A DNA stretch of 64,000 nucleotides from Portunus trituberculatus (GCF_017591435.1 NC_059300.1:19932936-19996935), one strand, 5' to 3'. Numbered from the stretch's first letter, positions 22,053-36,879 are shown. The notes: generated by a model not told the origin, from the sequence alone. Numbers and translations: made by a program.

Positions 22053-22568
22053 GGTTGCTTTCACAGGAATGGTTTTCGCCGGTCAGGCACATGTATTTAC
22101 ATGAGGCCGGACCGGCAGTCTTCCCGTTCCGACAACCGCCCCCTGCCGCACTGTCAGCAAGATCACACAACGGTTTTGGTGGTCATGTACTGCTATGGGC
22201 GCTTTCACGCATCCGGTGTTTCCCGCGTGCGACAAGGGGTATCTATTACTCAATTTTCTTACAAAATATTGAAGAAAAGAGTGATATCTTTAATTTTCTC
22301 ACAAAATTTATGAATTTTCTTAGCAAAATATGGAAGAAAACAGATATCTTAAGTTTTCTGACTAAATCCATGAATTTTCCGAGTAATATAATCAGAAAAA
22401 CATATCTTTAGTTTTCTCACAAAATTTATAAGTTTAGAATGTCCTCCATCATTGAGAGACAGCGATGCACTAATAAATATGGCGAGGAGATACCGAAGCA
22501 GACTGATGTCGACAGGGATAGCCTGACGCACTACTTAACTGGCGAAAACCGTTCGTGTGAAAGCAGCC
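22053..22568. mobile_element. Harbinger/ISL2EU-like MITE with TAA target duplication
   Basis: Terminal inverted repeats GGTTGCTTTCACA..TGTGAAAGCAGCC extend inward as imperfect arms of about 30 bases (GGTTTTCGCC/GGCGAAAACC). TAA flanks both ends (22050-22052, 22569-22571). The TAA duplication and the ends fit the PIF/Harbinger superfamily. It is 516 bp with no transposase, so non-autonomous. The interior (about 22230-22440) holds degenerate tandem copies of a unit of about 59 bases around TTTTCTCACAAAATTTATGA. Confidence 0.82.
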
Positions 22569-22995
22569 TAAGTTTGCGAATCAGCTTCTTCCACTCCCTA
22601 CTACAGATGTCGAGGTAATTGACTTGTACACCTCTGCAAACTTCCTTCTATCGCCCTTCATTCCGGTCCAAGACACACACACATAGGGACGGTAGCATCC
22701 TGGGTAAAAATCCTCCATTCATAACACTGTTTGCACAGGGAGTGACAGCATTACAGATTACACGGGCGAGAGACACGGCATAGTTTTCTTATTCTCAAGC
22801 ATTCTGACGTCTCTTCACGACTTTACAGCTCCAGTGAAATTCATGGAGTTTTCAAGAAAGTCTTCATGGATTTAGTGATAGTGCAACAAGGTTTCTGGTT
22901 CGTCAACGGGAAGAGAGTTATAAGAATGTAATTAGTGATCTTCGTGGACTTTGGAAATAACAAAACACTTCAGTAAATGGTACAGGTATTTTTCG

Positions 22996-23849
<854 letters not shown>

Positions 23850-25789
23850 TTTTAGAACATAACATAAGATCATAAGAAAAGAGGGAAGCTGCAAGAGACC
23901 GCCAGGCCTATGCGAGGCAGTCCCAGTGTGCTTATCTACCTAATTCCATCTATCTTCCCCATCCATGAATTTATCTAACCTTCTTTTAAAGCTCCCTATT
24001 GACTCAGCCCTGACTACATGTCTACTGAGACCGTTCTACTCATCAACCACTCTGTTTGAAAACCAGTTTCTTTCCATTTCTTTCCTAAACCTGAATTTTT
24101 CAAGTTTAAACCCATTATTTCTGGTTCTTTCCCTGCTACTGATCCTAAGAACTAACTACATTCATGTCCCCTCTGTTAAAATCCTTATACCACTTAAATA
24201 CTTCTGTCAGATGTCCTCTTAACCTACGTCTCTCTAAGGAATGCAGATTAAGTTTTTTCAGTCTCTCTTCATAGGAATATCCTCATTCCCTGTATCTTTT
24301 AGTCATCCTCCTTTGCACTGACTCCAACAGAACTATGTCCTTCCTGTAATGTGGGGACCAGAATTGTACCGCATAGTCAAGATGTGGCCTGACCAGCGCC
24401 AAGTATAATTTTAGTATTACTTCAGGACTCCTGCTTTTAACACTTCTAAACCTAATACTCTTTTCGCCTTATTTCTGGCCTCAATACATTGCTTCTTTGT
24501 ACCGAGATCAGAGCTAACTATGACTCCTAAATCTTTCTCATACTTGGAACTTCCTAGTGCCACGTTATCTATTGTGTACCTATTACTTGGATTATCTCTA
24601 CCTACGCTCAGTACCCTGCACTTGTTAATATTGAACTGCATTAGCCATCTATCTGTCCATTCTTTCATCCTATCCAAGTCAGCCTGCAAAGCCTTGGCAT
24701 CTGAATCGGACCTAATTAATCTACCTATCTTTGTGTTGTCCGCAAATTTACTGATATCACTATTAATTCCACTATCCAAGTCGTTGATATATATATATAT
24801 ATATAATAATAATGGCCCTAAAACTGAGCCCTGTGGCACCCACTAACTACTTCCCCACTCGGAATTAGATCCATTAATTACTACCCTTTGTCGCCTGTCG
24901 TCTAACCACGCTTTAATCCAGCCTAATATTCTACCCTCTATACCGTGTGCTTTAACCTTTTTAAGAGCCTCTGGTGAGGTACCTTGTCAAAGGCTTTACT
25001 GAAATTTAAGTATAGAATGTCATAATTATCACCTTTATCTGCCGCCTCATAAACCTTACTATAAAAGCTCAACAAGTTTGTAAGACACGACTTCCCCTTC
25101 GTAAATCCATGTTGTGTTTAATTTATCAAGCTATGTTTGTCTAGGTGTTCCCTAATGTTTTTCGCTACTATTGATTCCATTAATTTACCCACAACTGAAG
25201 TTAAGCTGACAGGCCTGTAATTAGACGTTAGGGTTTTATCTCCTTTCTTAAATATGGGAACCACATTAGCTTCTCTCCACATTGTTGGTACCTCACCTGA
25301 CTCCAGTGACATCCTAAAAAGTACCGCTAGAGGCTCGCTGACGACTTCCTTGCATTCCTTTAGAACCCTTGGATATACTTCATCAGGTCCTGGTGACTTG
25401 AATTTCTTTAGTTTATCTATCTCCTGTTCTACCATCGCCTTAGTTATATGAATATCTGTCAGCTTTTCACTATCTTCTGCCCTAAATACCTCTTCGCTAT
25501 CTGGGATTTCCTGTGTGTTCTCCTGGGTGAAGACAGTTAAAAATACTCGTTCATAATTCTACTAATCTCTTCCACTGAACTAGCCATTTCCCCATTTGTT
25601 GTCTTTAATGGACCTAATTCTTCTCTACTCTTCGTCTTGTATAACTGAAAAAAATCCCTTGGGGTCCGTCTTTGCTTGGCTGGCTACCCTCAACTCATAT
25701 TCACTTTTAGATTTCCTCGTTAACCTCTTAACTGTTCTTACTAATTCATGGTATAGTGGCCTTAAAGCCTTATCTCCTGTCTTTAGCCT

Positions 25790-25868
<79 letters not shown>

Positions 25869-26230
25869 CTTTTTTGCCCTATACTCGTACATCGTTTTAA
25901 TCTGTCTGTCATCCACTTAGGATCCTTGTTTCGTGATTTTATTGTTCTATATGGAATGTTGGCAAACTGACCGTCACTTATTTTACTTAGGAAGTCGGTA
26001 TACATCTGACCAATCCTCAGCTGACCGGGGTTTCTCCCATGTTCTAACCAGCTCCCTTCTCCACCTCACTCTCTCTCCGTCCCACTCCGACTTCGCACCT
26101 CCCCTTCTCTGCTCCCCATTTCCTTCTACCTTACTAAATTTGTCTTGCCCCTGCCAAGCGATTTGTAAATACTCCCTTAAGCCCTCGAAATTAGCCTTCC
26201 TGAAGTCAGGGAGTCAAGACAAAATCAGAA
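23850..26230 (-). mobile_element. CR1-like LINE (family B, copy 1), decayed
   Basis: Reading leftwards on the minus strand: a linker region with DFRKANFEG-like residues (about 26200); then KMVEQEIDKLKKFKSPGPDE and SNYRPVSLTSVVGKLME (25435-25118); then PQGSVLGPLL with FADNTKIG in place of FADDTK (24839-24417); then a C-terminal region ending in VRPHLDYAVQFWSP-like codons near 24330. The 3' end is near 23850. These motifs place it in the CR1/L2 group. The RT active site Asp-Asp is mutated to Asp-Asn (about 24735). (TA)n expansions interrupt it at 25793-25866 and 24789-24806. No endonuclease was seen, so it is 5'-truncated. Confidence 0.82.
25793..25866 (+). repeat. (TA)n microsatellite inside LINE B copy 1
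   Basis: The tract lies between conserved coding blocks of the LINE. (TA)n has no stop codon in any frame, so the long frame across it is not evidence of function. Confidence 0.95.
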
Positions 26231-26637
26231 TCCCCTTTGCGACTTCACCTCCAACAAATGACAAAATGCACTCACTGATCATATTTTCAGAGAACTTACA
26301 CCACCCGCCAGCACTCAATCCCAGAGCAAATAAAGTATTAAAAATAAGGAACATTGCAAAAAAACAATAATAATAATACATAAATAAATCGATAAACCAT
26401 TCACTCCAGCAAAAGTATTCAATTCTTGGTCGCCTTATTTATACAGTTAAAGATCCAAGTCAGCTCAGGTCGCACACAGGGGAATGGCTGACCTGATCCT
26501 TTTACATCTCACAGCAATTCCCCCCAACACACTGTCCTCTTATCCCCACACTGAGGGGCAGGCAGGAGGATCTCTATAAAGGTGGTGGCTGTTCCATGCA
26601 GTGAAGAAGAGGGTAGCGTGTCTTAGCTTTCATAAGT
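26231..26637. other. Interval with a TATA-like motif
   Basis: Mostly unassigned. TCTCTATAAAGGTGG (TATA box at 26575-26580) precedes CCATGCAGTG about 25-30 bases downstream, a layout resembling a core promoter. No transcript or reading frame is evident before the hAT-like element. Confidence 0.25.
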
Positions 26638-27318
26638 CAGGGATTCCCAACCTCTCACGTACCCCTTGGTGTACGTGAGAGGAATTTTGGAGGTACGTGA
26701 CAGGTTTCTGAAAATGTTTAAGTTTTTTTTTTTAACTGCTAACCTGTTAGTAGTTAGTTAATGGCATATATGTGCTATGCTATAGATGTGTTCTCCACTA
26801 CAACCAGGACACGTTAACAACATTAACAAGGAAACTTAACCCTTGGAGTTATGTCACTTAAGAGAAAGCTCTCTTGGACTACAGTTGCCACACAACCTTA
26901 CAAACCTATGATATTTACTTCTGTTTTATTGTTTTTACATGCTATTCACACGCACAAACATCACTTACTAGTTCTAAGTTGTAACTAGCTGCAAGGAACA
27001 CTAGTTCACTGCCACATCGATCCAAAACTGTCTGATATAGTTCCGTTTTGGTAAATGTTTGGCATGCCAGCAGCCATTCACAGTGTTTTCCCTGTGAAGT
27101 ACAAGTTCCTATCGACACTACCTCATAGTGGCATATTCATATTAATTTAAAATATTGTCCCCTCCACATATATAATATAATCTAAACATAATAAACTAAG
27201 TCAATAAACCATGCATTCATTTTTACCCTTCCTGATGCTGTATTGTTGGCAAGGTGTACGTTACCAATACTGAAAGACTTCAAAGGATACATGAGATTAA
27301 AAAGGTTGAGAACCCCTG
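26638..27318. mobile_element. Non-autonomous hAT-like element 1
   Basis: Ends CAGGGATTCCCAACCT..AGGTTGAGAACCCCTG form an imperfect terminal inverted repeat of hAT type. The flanking octamers TCATAAGT and CTGTAAGT share five of eight bases, compatible with a worn 8-bp target duplication. Near the left end is a local palindrome (CTCACGTACC..GGTGTACGTGAG). No transposase frame is present. Confidence 0.68.
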
Positions 27319-27324
27319 CTGTAA

Positions 27325-27411
27325 GTGGTGGTGGTGGTGGTGGTGGTGGTGGTGGTGGTGGTGGTGGTGGTGGTGGTGGTGGTGGTGGTGGTGGTGGTGG
27401 TGGTGGTGGTA
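27325..27411 (+). repeat. (GGT)n microsatellite
   Basis: About 28 GGT units directly after hAT-like element 1. Confidence 0.97.
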
Positions 27412-27801
27412 AAATCTGTCATCATTTAGGGGATCGTCTGAGGAATGATAGGAGGAGATAAATTACACCACTATTCCTCCTCCTCCTCTTCTTTTTTTCT
27501 TCTTTCTCCTCCTCCTTAATGAACAGCCCAGCCTCCACAATCTCCTCCAGCAGAGTATCTATCTATCTTCTCCACGACAATCTCCTCCAACACTATAACC
27601 GTCACCTGCATCACCACATTCTTCTTCACTATCCCTACCACCACCTCCTCCGCCACCACCAGCTTAAATATCATCGCAATCACCATCATACACACTCCCA
27701 CCACCACCACCACCACCACCACTGCCACAGTCCAACGCTAACACCATTTCGCGATCTCATAGTTTCTCTTTTCTCTCTTGGCCACTAAAAGTCAACATTT
27801 A

Positions 27802-27804
<3 letters not shown>
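27412..27804. other. Low-complexity pyrimidine/CAC-rich interval
   Basis: TCC-, ACC- and CAC-rich sequence, including (CAC)n at about 27698-27722. Long His- or Val-rich frames here are compositional artefacts. Confidence 0.7.

Positions 27805-27879
<75 letters not shown>
27805..27879 (+). repeat. (GA)n microsatellite
   Basis: Uninterrupted GA dinucleotides. Confidence 0.97.
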
Positions 27880-27880
<1 letters not shown>

Positions 27881-28136
27881 ATCATTTTGCAGGAGAGAGC
27901 TGGCTCAGAGTTAAAGAAGAGGAGTGGAGGGGGTGGAAGCATGGAAGTAGGTGGAAAGGGAGTTTAGGTGACGATGGAAGACGCGACGTAAGGGTATTGA
28001 GAGGGATCATTGGGCGGCCCTGAGGTGATCCCTTATCTGACAAGACGCGAGATGGCGATTGCTGGCCAGGAGGAGAAGGAGGAGGAATACAAAGGAATAC
28101 AAAGGAAAGCCCAAGCTACAACAGACCCTGGGGAAC

Positions 28137-29138
<1,002 letters not shown>

Positions 29139-29775
29139 TCCCCTCGTAATCGACGTTTGGAAAGAGTAAATAAATTTAGTTCTTTAAGTCGTTCCTCGTA
29201 TGGTTTATTACGTAATCTTGGAACCATTTTAGTTAATCGACGCTGTATTCTTTCTATTTTTTCAATGTCTGTCTTATAATAGGGTGACCAAAATTGTACG
29301 TTATATTCAAGGTGCGGGCGTACGAGCGAATTATATAAAGTTAATATTATCTCTTGCGTTTTTAATGTGAATGATCTTCCGATAAAGCCGACTAATTTAT
29401 TTGCGATTTTCACAACTTCGGTGCATTGATTACTTTGTTTGAGGTCAGCCGATATTACAACGCCAAGATCTTTTTCTCTCTGTACGCTCTTTATGGAAAC
29501 ATTCCCCATTGTGTAGTTCGCTCATGGATTACTATTTCCAATATGTAAAACATGACATTTGTCAAAATTGAAATTCATCAACCACGTTTTAGACCATTCA
29601 ACGAGGGTATCTAAATCGTTCTGTAAAGTTGACGCTGAGTTACTGAGTCCGCCCTGTTTGCAATTTTTGTATCATCCGCGAATTTTTATACTTTACAGTT
29701 AATATTTTTCTCGATGTCGTTTATATATATAATAAAAATAATCGGTCCCAAGACTGATCCCTGAGGAACGCCACT

Positions 29776-30045
29776 ACTGAGGAGGAGGAAGAGGAGGAGG
29801 AGGAGGAGGAGGAGGAGGAGGAGGAGGAGGAGGAGGAGGAGGAGGAGGAGGAGGAGGAGGAGGAGGAGGAGGAGGAGGAAGAGGAGGAGGAGGAAAAGGA
29901 GAAGAAGGAGAAGGAGAAGGAGAAGGAGAAGGAGAAGGAGAAGGAGAAGGAGAAGGAGAAGGAGAAGGAGAAGAAGGAAAAGGAGAAGGAGAAGAAAAAG
30001 AAAGAAAAAGAGAAAAAGGAGGAGGAGGAGGAGAAAGGGAAGGAA
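29776..30045 (+). repeat. (GGA)n and (GGAGAA)n compound repeat
   Basis: GGA units to about 29890, then GAAGGA/GGAGAA hexanucleotides to 30000. It abuts the truncated LINE B copy 2. Confidence 0.95.
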
Positions 30046-30284
30046 GGAATACTCACTCAGAAGACGCCACAAAGGAACACAAGGGCAGAACAGCATCATC
30101 AGCCCTGTTGGCCCTTACTTAACTATTTGGTGATGCGAACATCTGCAGAACAACATTGATCGATATATCCTCATCTTTCCTTCAACCCTAAAATCTACCT
30201 CGGTAATGTTATCAATCAAGAAATAAATGAATAAATAAACACAATATCTAATCTAAAGAAAGACATAGGGTAGTAAAGAAGGAG

Positions 30285-30286
<2 letters not shown>

Positions 30287-30351
<65 letters not shown>
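30287..30351 (+). repeat. (CT)n microsatellite
   Basis: Uninterrupted CT dinucleotides. Confidence 0.97.
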
Positions 30352-30353
<2 letters not shown>

Positions 30354-30679
30354 GACACTAAATCAGTACTTAGGATGAAGAGAAGGCGAGAGGAATATAG
30401 AGAGCCAATGCAGTACCTGTCCACACGACACTTCAAGCTGTGCAACAAGTAAGCTGAACAACACAACACGACAGTGGGGAGGAGCGGCACAGGAGAGAGT
30501 GGTGTTTGTGAGTCGTGTCTGTATCAATAATGGCTCTGTGTGGGATTGTGCTTACGTGCATAGCTTGGAACAGATACACGGACAGATGGATGGATATACG
30601 TAAACAAACGGCAGGGAAAGGGCAGATAACAAGATGTGGGTAAATTAATGAATATTGGGACTTAATTAATAACGCTTTA

Positions 30680-30686
<7 letters not shown>

Positions 30687-30744
<58 letters not shown>
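30687..30744 (+). repeat. (CA)n microsatellite
   Basis: CA dinucleotides ending at the head of SINE C2. Confidence 0.97.
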
Positions 30745-30746
<2 letters not shown>

Positions 30747-31046
30747 ACATTTGTCATGTGGTTAGAGCGCTGGCTTCACAAGCCAGAGGACCGGGGTTCG
30801 ATTTCCCGGCCGGGTGGAGATATTTGGGTGTGTCTCCTTTCACGTGTAGCCCCTGTTCACCTGGCAGTGAGTGGGTACGGGATGTAAATCGAGGAGTTGT
30901 GACCTTGTTGTCCCGGTGTGTGGTGTGTGCCTGATCTCAGGACTATCCGTAGATCGGAAATAATGAGCTCTGAGCTCGTTCCGTAGGGTAACGTCTGGCT
31001 GTCTCGTCAGAGACTGCAGCAGATCAAACAGTGAAACACACATAAT
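30745..31046 (+). mobile_element. tRNA(Val)-derived SINE, subfamily C (copy C2), with the most complete head
   Basis: The head includes GTGGTTAGAGCGCTGGC (A-box region), an anticodon stem-loop CTGGC-TTCACAA-GCCAG and B box GGTTCGATTTC, then CCGGCCGGGTGGAG. The loop gives a CAC (valine) anticodon. The body matches the shared SINE body, and the tail is CAGTGAAACACACA. Transcription by RNA polymerase III from the A and B boxes would be expected. SINE D1 follows within a few bases. Confidence 0.9.
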
Positions 31047-31049
31047 ATA

Positions 31050-31452
<403 letters not shown>

Positions 31453-31552
31453 GTTTTTCATTATTGTCTTTCTAGTTTGTATTCACTTTTATCTCGTGGA
31501 TGCGAACAACAACACATAACTGCACCATTTGCACCCCAGTTTAAATGTATAT

Positions 31553-31553
<1 letters not shown>

Positions 31554-31644
<91 letters not shown>
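31554..31644 (+). repeat. (GT)n microsatellite
   Basis: GT dinucleotides joined to the 3' tail of SINE A1. Confidence 0.97.
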
Positions 31645-32037
<393 letters not shown>

Positions 32038-32282
32038 AGCCTACATATACATGTGTGAATAACGCACAGGCATTCCACTATACTCCCCGTCCCTTGAGAT
32101 CATTAGTATGCGTGCAGTTATTTCGCAATTTTTCCCTTTTCGTCTTTTATTAACTTTTCCTCGTATTATTCTTTTCTGGTTATCTCATTAGCTGTTATCT
32201 TTTCTTTATCTATTTTCCTCGTAATAACAGTTTATCTACAGTTTACCTTTTGATATTGGGTGCCTATTGAAATGAATGTTTA

Positions 32283-32286
<4 letters not shown>

Positions 32287-32345
<59 letters not shown>
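32287..32345 (+). repeat. (CT)n microsatellite
   Basis: Uninterrupted CT dinucleotides. Confidence 0.97.
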
Positions 32346-32348
<3 letters not shown>

Positions 32349-32405
32349 GTCGGCTGTGCCTCTCGATCTCTCTTTTTTCAACATGTAAATATCCACTTTC
32401 TTCCC

Positions 32406-32507
32406 CCATTGTTTCGCCGTAGTAATGACACTGTACTACTTAACATTCATGCTCCACCATTGTTTCGCCGTAGTAATGACACTGTACTACTTAACATTCA
32501 TGCTCGC
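32406..32507 (+). repeat. Perfect 51-bp tandem duplication
   Basis: Two adjacent copies of a 51-base unit (32406-32456 and 32457-32507), nearly identical and beginning CCATTGTTTCGCCG. Their similarity suggests a recent local duplication. Confidence 0.9.
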
Positions 32508-32988
32508 TCACATATATACCTATGTACTTCAACTCTGCATTATGAGTTTAGAGCAAGTGTACTTTTTTTTCTATATCGATATTTTCTTTACAAAACCTTT
32601 CATTTCTATTTACTGCAATGTATTTTCTAGACATACAGCACTTCTACATTTACACAAACCAGACCACCCACTAGCGGATGTATTTAGCAGAGTATCCCAG
32701 AATAATGTCATAACGAAGTCTTAATGCTTCAATCTAAGTAGTACATCGTCTTCTTCCCGCTGGTCAATAATGGGGTTACAAGTATGTGTGGGTAATTAGC
32801 AGCATTCATCACTTTTCGGTAGCATCTAAAAATGGTGTTCTGGTTTATCTGGCCTTGTCTCGTAATTCATCACCATCTACTATACCGATTCGTAGGGGCG
32901 TCCGAATTTGTGGCTTTCCAGTACAGTTTTCCGAGCGTTTCATTTGTAATCTTTAAGGCAAACTTTCTCTCTTCGCTATGCCTGTGCC

Positions 32989-32990
<2 letters not shown>
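32508..32990. other. Interval without recognised gene
   Basis: Unassigned AT-rich DNA with only short frames. Confidence 0.45.

Positions 32991-33063
<73 letters not shown>
32991..33063 (+). repeat. (GA)n microsatellite
   Basis: GA dinucleotides; a (CT)n tract follows at 33150-33184 on the same strand. Confidence 0.97.
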
Positions 33064-33066
<3 letters not shown>

Positions 33067-33147
33067 TGGAGGAAGATTTTCCAAGTGGTAGTATCTCTTT
33101 CTTGCACTCCATTTACCCCTGCCTTCTCCCTCTCCCGATCCTCTCTT

Positions 33148-33187
<40 letters not shown>

Positions 33188-33399
33188 CTTTCCTCTCTCG
33201 CTCTTGCTTTCCCTCCCTCTCATCCCCTCTCCCTCATAATTACAGGCATACTTTTAAGCCGGAACTTGACAGGTTGGATTTTGTGCGAAAAAGGATTTTT
33301 ATCCATTTATTTATTAATTTTATTTATATTACGATGGAGGGGAATTCACAACCAACAGAAACACTAACAAAAACAACACCTAAAACAACAACAAGTAGT

Positions 33400-33858
<459 letters not shown>

Positions 33859-34159
33859 TGAAAAGAAAATCAAATGAAGAACTACAAATGCACAAAAGAT
33901 TTGGGAATAGTACCGAAATAACAACAACAGCAGCAGCAACAACAACAACAACAACAGCAAAAACATCACCATTTCCATTACCAACATTAACACAATCACC
34001 ATCATCATCATCATCATCATAAAAACAACATAACTTCATGATTTGAACAATCAAGAATAATTAACTATCTCCATTAACATAATCACTCACCCGCGTCGTT
34101 AATAATTCAGCATGAAGGGAAGGGGAGTGGTCACCTCTACAAATCTACAATAATAATTT

Positions 34160-34990
34160 GGAGTACTGCCACATATCCTACACACACGTTGTCATATTTC
34201 CTACGCAACAATAAGTATCTAGCACATTTCCTACACAAAAAATGAATGCCCTACAGGTCAAATCTCCTACAAATTTAGCCATTTTCGACTACTGACATAT
34301 TTCCTACACTTAAAAATCTGTTCTGTCATATCCTACAAGGATACAGCATATCTCCTTCACATAATAATCTCTTCTGTTACATTTCCTACATTGTGTAGGG
34401 ACTGTAGGCGCCCCCTCTATCTGGGAGCCTCTGTATTTAGCGTTTCTGGTTCACTACACCCCTGACGACCTTAAACTCGAGTTTAGTTTTGATCCGGCGG
34501 TATTTGCTTCTCGATTCGACGAGCCAGACGGTATTTCTTGTACTCCACTGCTCCTGGACCATGGCTAATATTGGAAAATGTTTCTTTTTATATTGAATAT
34601 GTCTTAAGAATAAAAAAAAAGTGCCATTTTAATGAGAAATAAAAGTTTCATTTTAATTAATGTGCTTTCCACTTTCTACATTTTTATCTAATGTATATCA
34701 ATATTCTTCAGACATTTGCCTATGATCATATGTAATGTTTGTAGGAGATATGACAGTATAACTCTAGGAGTTATGTCATACTGCCGCAGCTCTTACATAC
34801 GTGACATATTTCCTACACAAGGATAAGTATCAAGCACATTTCCTACACATCAACTTAGTACCCAGCATATTTCCTACACCTACTGTGTGTAGGAGATATG
34901 CTGTATCCCTATAGGAAATGTCAATTCTCTAAAAACTGCTAAATTTGTAGATGTGACCTGTAGGAAATGTAGCGTAGATGTGGCGCGTTC
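34160..34990. repeat. Unclassified inverted-repeat element with iterated TTTCCTACA motif
   Basis: About fifteen copies of TTTCCTACA/TTGTAGGA-type motifs cluster in two blocks (34165-34400 and 34735-34975). Part of the left block (about 34246-34365) is the inverted counterpart of the right block (about 34880-34965). They share CTACAGGTCA, CTACAAATTTAGC and GATACAGCATATCTCC. A second, direct similarity links 34165-34225 and 34771-34845 (AAGTATC-AGCACATTTCCTACAC). The centre (34400-34735) is unlike the arms. Possible ends are GCCACATATCCTACAC and GCGTAGATGTGGC. No transposase was found; a MITE is the likeliest explanation. Confidence 0.6.
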
Positions 34991-35439
34991 TCGATAGGAA
35001 ACCCCATCGACCAAGACCTATTGGTTACGAACTGCACTAGCAAAAAGGAACAGTAAAATGATGCCACAATTATCATCCCTGATGACACAAGGATCATCAT
35101 TCCCTAGTCTGTATTCTCAAACTCCTCGGTGTCTTTTTATTATTACTATTATTCTCCTTTATTTTCATGTTCTGTTTCTGTAGTCTATAAGGGCTAGACG
35201 GTAATACTTCAGGCAATTGTGGCATTTGCGAACTATCACCATGAGTGGATATCCTTCCTCACCTCGGACCTTGGCTCAAATGTGTGTTGTATGTGACCTT
35301 GACTACCTTTGCCTCGTTTAGTGGATTGATCTCTCACTTCACAAAGATTTTTTTTATCTAACTTGAACTGATTGTAAAGCAAATTATTAATGCTTTCATA
35401 ATGTTTTTTTTCATGATTGAATTGAGTTTAGATAAAATT

Positions 35440-36232
35440 TTGCATTATCTCAATTCCTCCATTTATCAACTCGACACAACCTTCCAAACAACTATCCCCT
35501 CTTCTTCAATGCCACTCAATTGTCTCCCTGTACCATACTGAATATCCTCGGTCTGTCCTTTACTCATAATCTTAACTGGAAACGTCACATCTCATATCTT
35601 GCTAAAATAGCTTCCATGAAGTTAGGCGTTCTGAGGCGTCTCCGCCAGATTTTCTCGCCCCTCCAACTGCTTATTCTGTATAAGGGTCTTATCCGCCCCT
35701 GTATGGAGTACTCTTCGCATGTTTGAGGGATTCCAGTCACACAGTTTTACTAGACAGGGTGGAATCAAAAGCTTTTCGTCTCATCAACTCCCCTCCTCTG
35801 ACTAACTGTCTTCAGCCTCTTTCTCACTGCCGAAATATTGCATATATTTTCTATCTTTTATCGCTATTTTCAATCTAACTGTTCCTCTGATCTTGCTAAC
35901 TGCATGCCTCCCCTCCTCCTGCGGCTTCGCTGCACAAGGCTTTCTTCTTCGTCTCATCCCTATTTTATCCACCTCTCTAACTCAAGAGTTAACCAGTACT
36001 CCCAATCATTCATACCTTTCACTGGTAATTTCTGGAACTTTTTCCCTGCATTTGTATTTCCGACTTCCTACGACTTGTCTTCTTTTAAGAGGAAGGTATC
36101 GAGGCATTTGATCCTTAATTTTGGCTGACGCTTTTCATCTTTGTAGAGAGCCAGCACTCAAGTGGGCCTTTTTTTAATCTTTTCTTATTTTTTTTGCCCT
36201 TGGCTGGCCCTCTTTCCCACATAAAAAAAGTA
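35440..36232 (+). mobile_element. LINE family A, copy 4: 3' fragment
   Basis: It starts at about 35440 with CTCAATTCCTCCATTTATCA, equivalent to the region just after the RT core. It encodes ILGLSFTHNLNWKRHIS, MKLGVLRRLRQ and KGLIRPCMEYSSHV in frame, and ends with the 3' segment CCTTGGCTGGCCCTCTTTCC and a short A-run near 36225. It is 5'-truncated, with several frame breaks. Confidence 0.85.
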
Positions 36233-36282
36233 AATTAATGATAACTCGATAGATCATGTGTGTGGTCTTTGAAATGACTTAC

Positions 36283-36448
36283 GAAAAGGGCACTCTTTAA
36301 GAATTTAAATCCTAGCGTCACCAGCATTACCGAAATACATGTGGAGACTCCGACAAACGCACGTCTTCGTTTACTGCCCTCACCATCAATACAATCCATT
36401 GCGCCTAATGCACACATCACCGATGATGTATACAAGCTCATGGGGTCA
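36283..36448 (-). CDS. Candidate host coding exon with one transmembrane segment
   Basis: On the minus strand an acceptor (CATTTTTACAATAATGTTTAG) lies directly before 166 bases open for 55 full codons and ending at a textbook donor, TTC/GTAAGT. The exon begins with the third base of a codon and ends on a codon boundary (1 + 55 x 3 = 166). The peptide starts DPMSLYTSSVMC. It has an acidic/basic hinge (DGEGSKRRR, about residues 21-29) and then a hydrophobic helix (AFVGVSTCISVMLVTLGF, about residues 30-47) ending in KFLKSALF. Sequence complexity and codon use look like real protein, unlike nearby repeats. I do not recognise the family, and the adjacent exons were not found. It lies just downstream of LINE A copy 4. 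Confidence 0.45.
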
Positions 36449-36828
36449 CTAAACATTATTGTAAAAATGACGAATTCAAGCTTAATAGTTATACTCATAA
36501 ATAATAAAAAAAAAGGGGAAAAAAAATGAGTTCTGAAATCAAGTCTTAGGTGAACAGAACTGACAAAGTAATCAGGATGTTTGTGTCAAGTCCATAGAAA
36601 ACTTAAAAAAATATGTGAATACGAATGATACAGGTATGTAGGTACATACATAGGTACATCTATGCTATACTATATAGAACTGCCTAGTGTAGGTCAGCGG
36701 CTTCTTGCAGCCGCTTTTATCTTATGTTGAAGTGCTCTTAGAAAAGTATGACTATAAACTTTACATTAATTCATCCTTTTTGCTTCGGTTTTCTTTAAAA
36801 ATGTCTCTTCCCATAAGTCCTACTAAAT

Positions 36829-36832
<4 letters not shown>
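36449..36832. other. Interval without recognised gene
   Basis: AT-rich; would be intron if the exon at 36283-36448 is real. Confidence 0.4.

Positions 36833-36877
<45 letters not shown>
36833..36877 (+). repeat. (CT)n microsatellite
   Basis: CT dinucleotides. Confidence 0.95.

Positions 36878-36879
<2 letters not shown>

Noticed and set aside
30760..30822. Functional tRNA-Val gene
   Set aside because: The anticodon arm and B box are good, but acceptor-stem pairing is lost and the sequence continues into the SINE body, so it is a SINE head.
36235..36498. Complete small membrane protein of 87 codons
   Set aside because: The first and last codons fall outside strong splice sites; the segment reads better as an internal exon of a larger gene.
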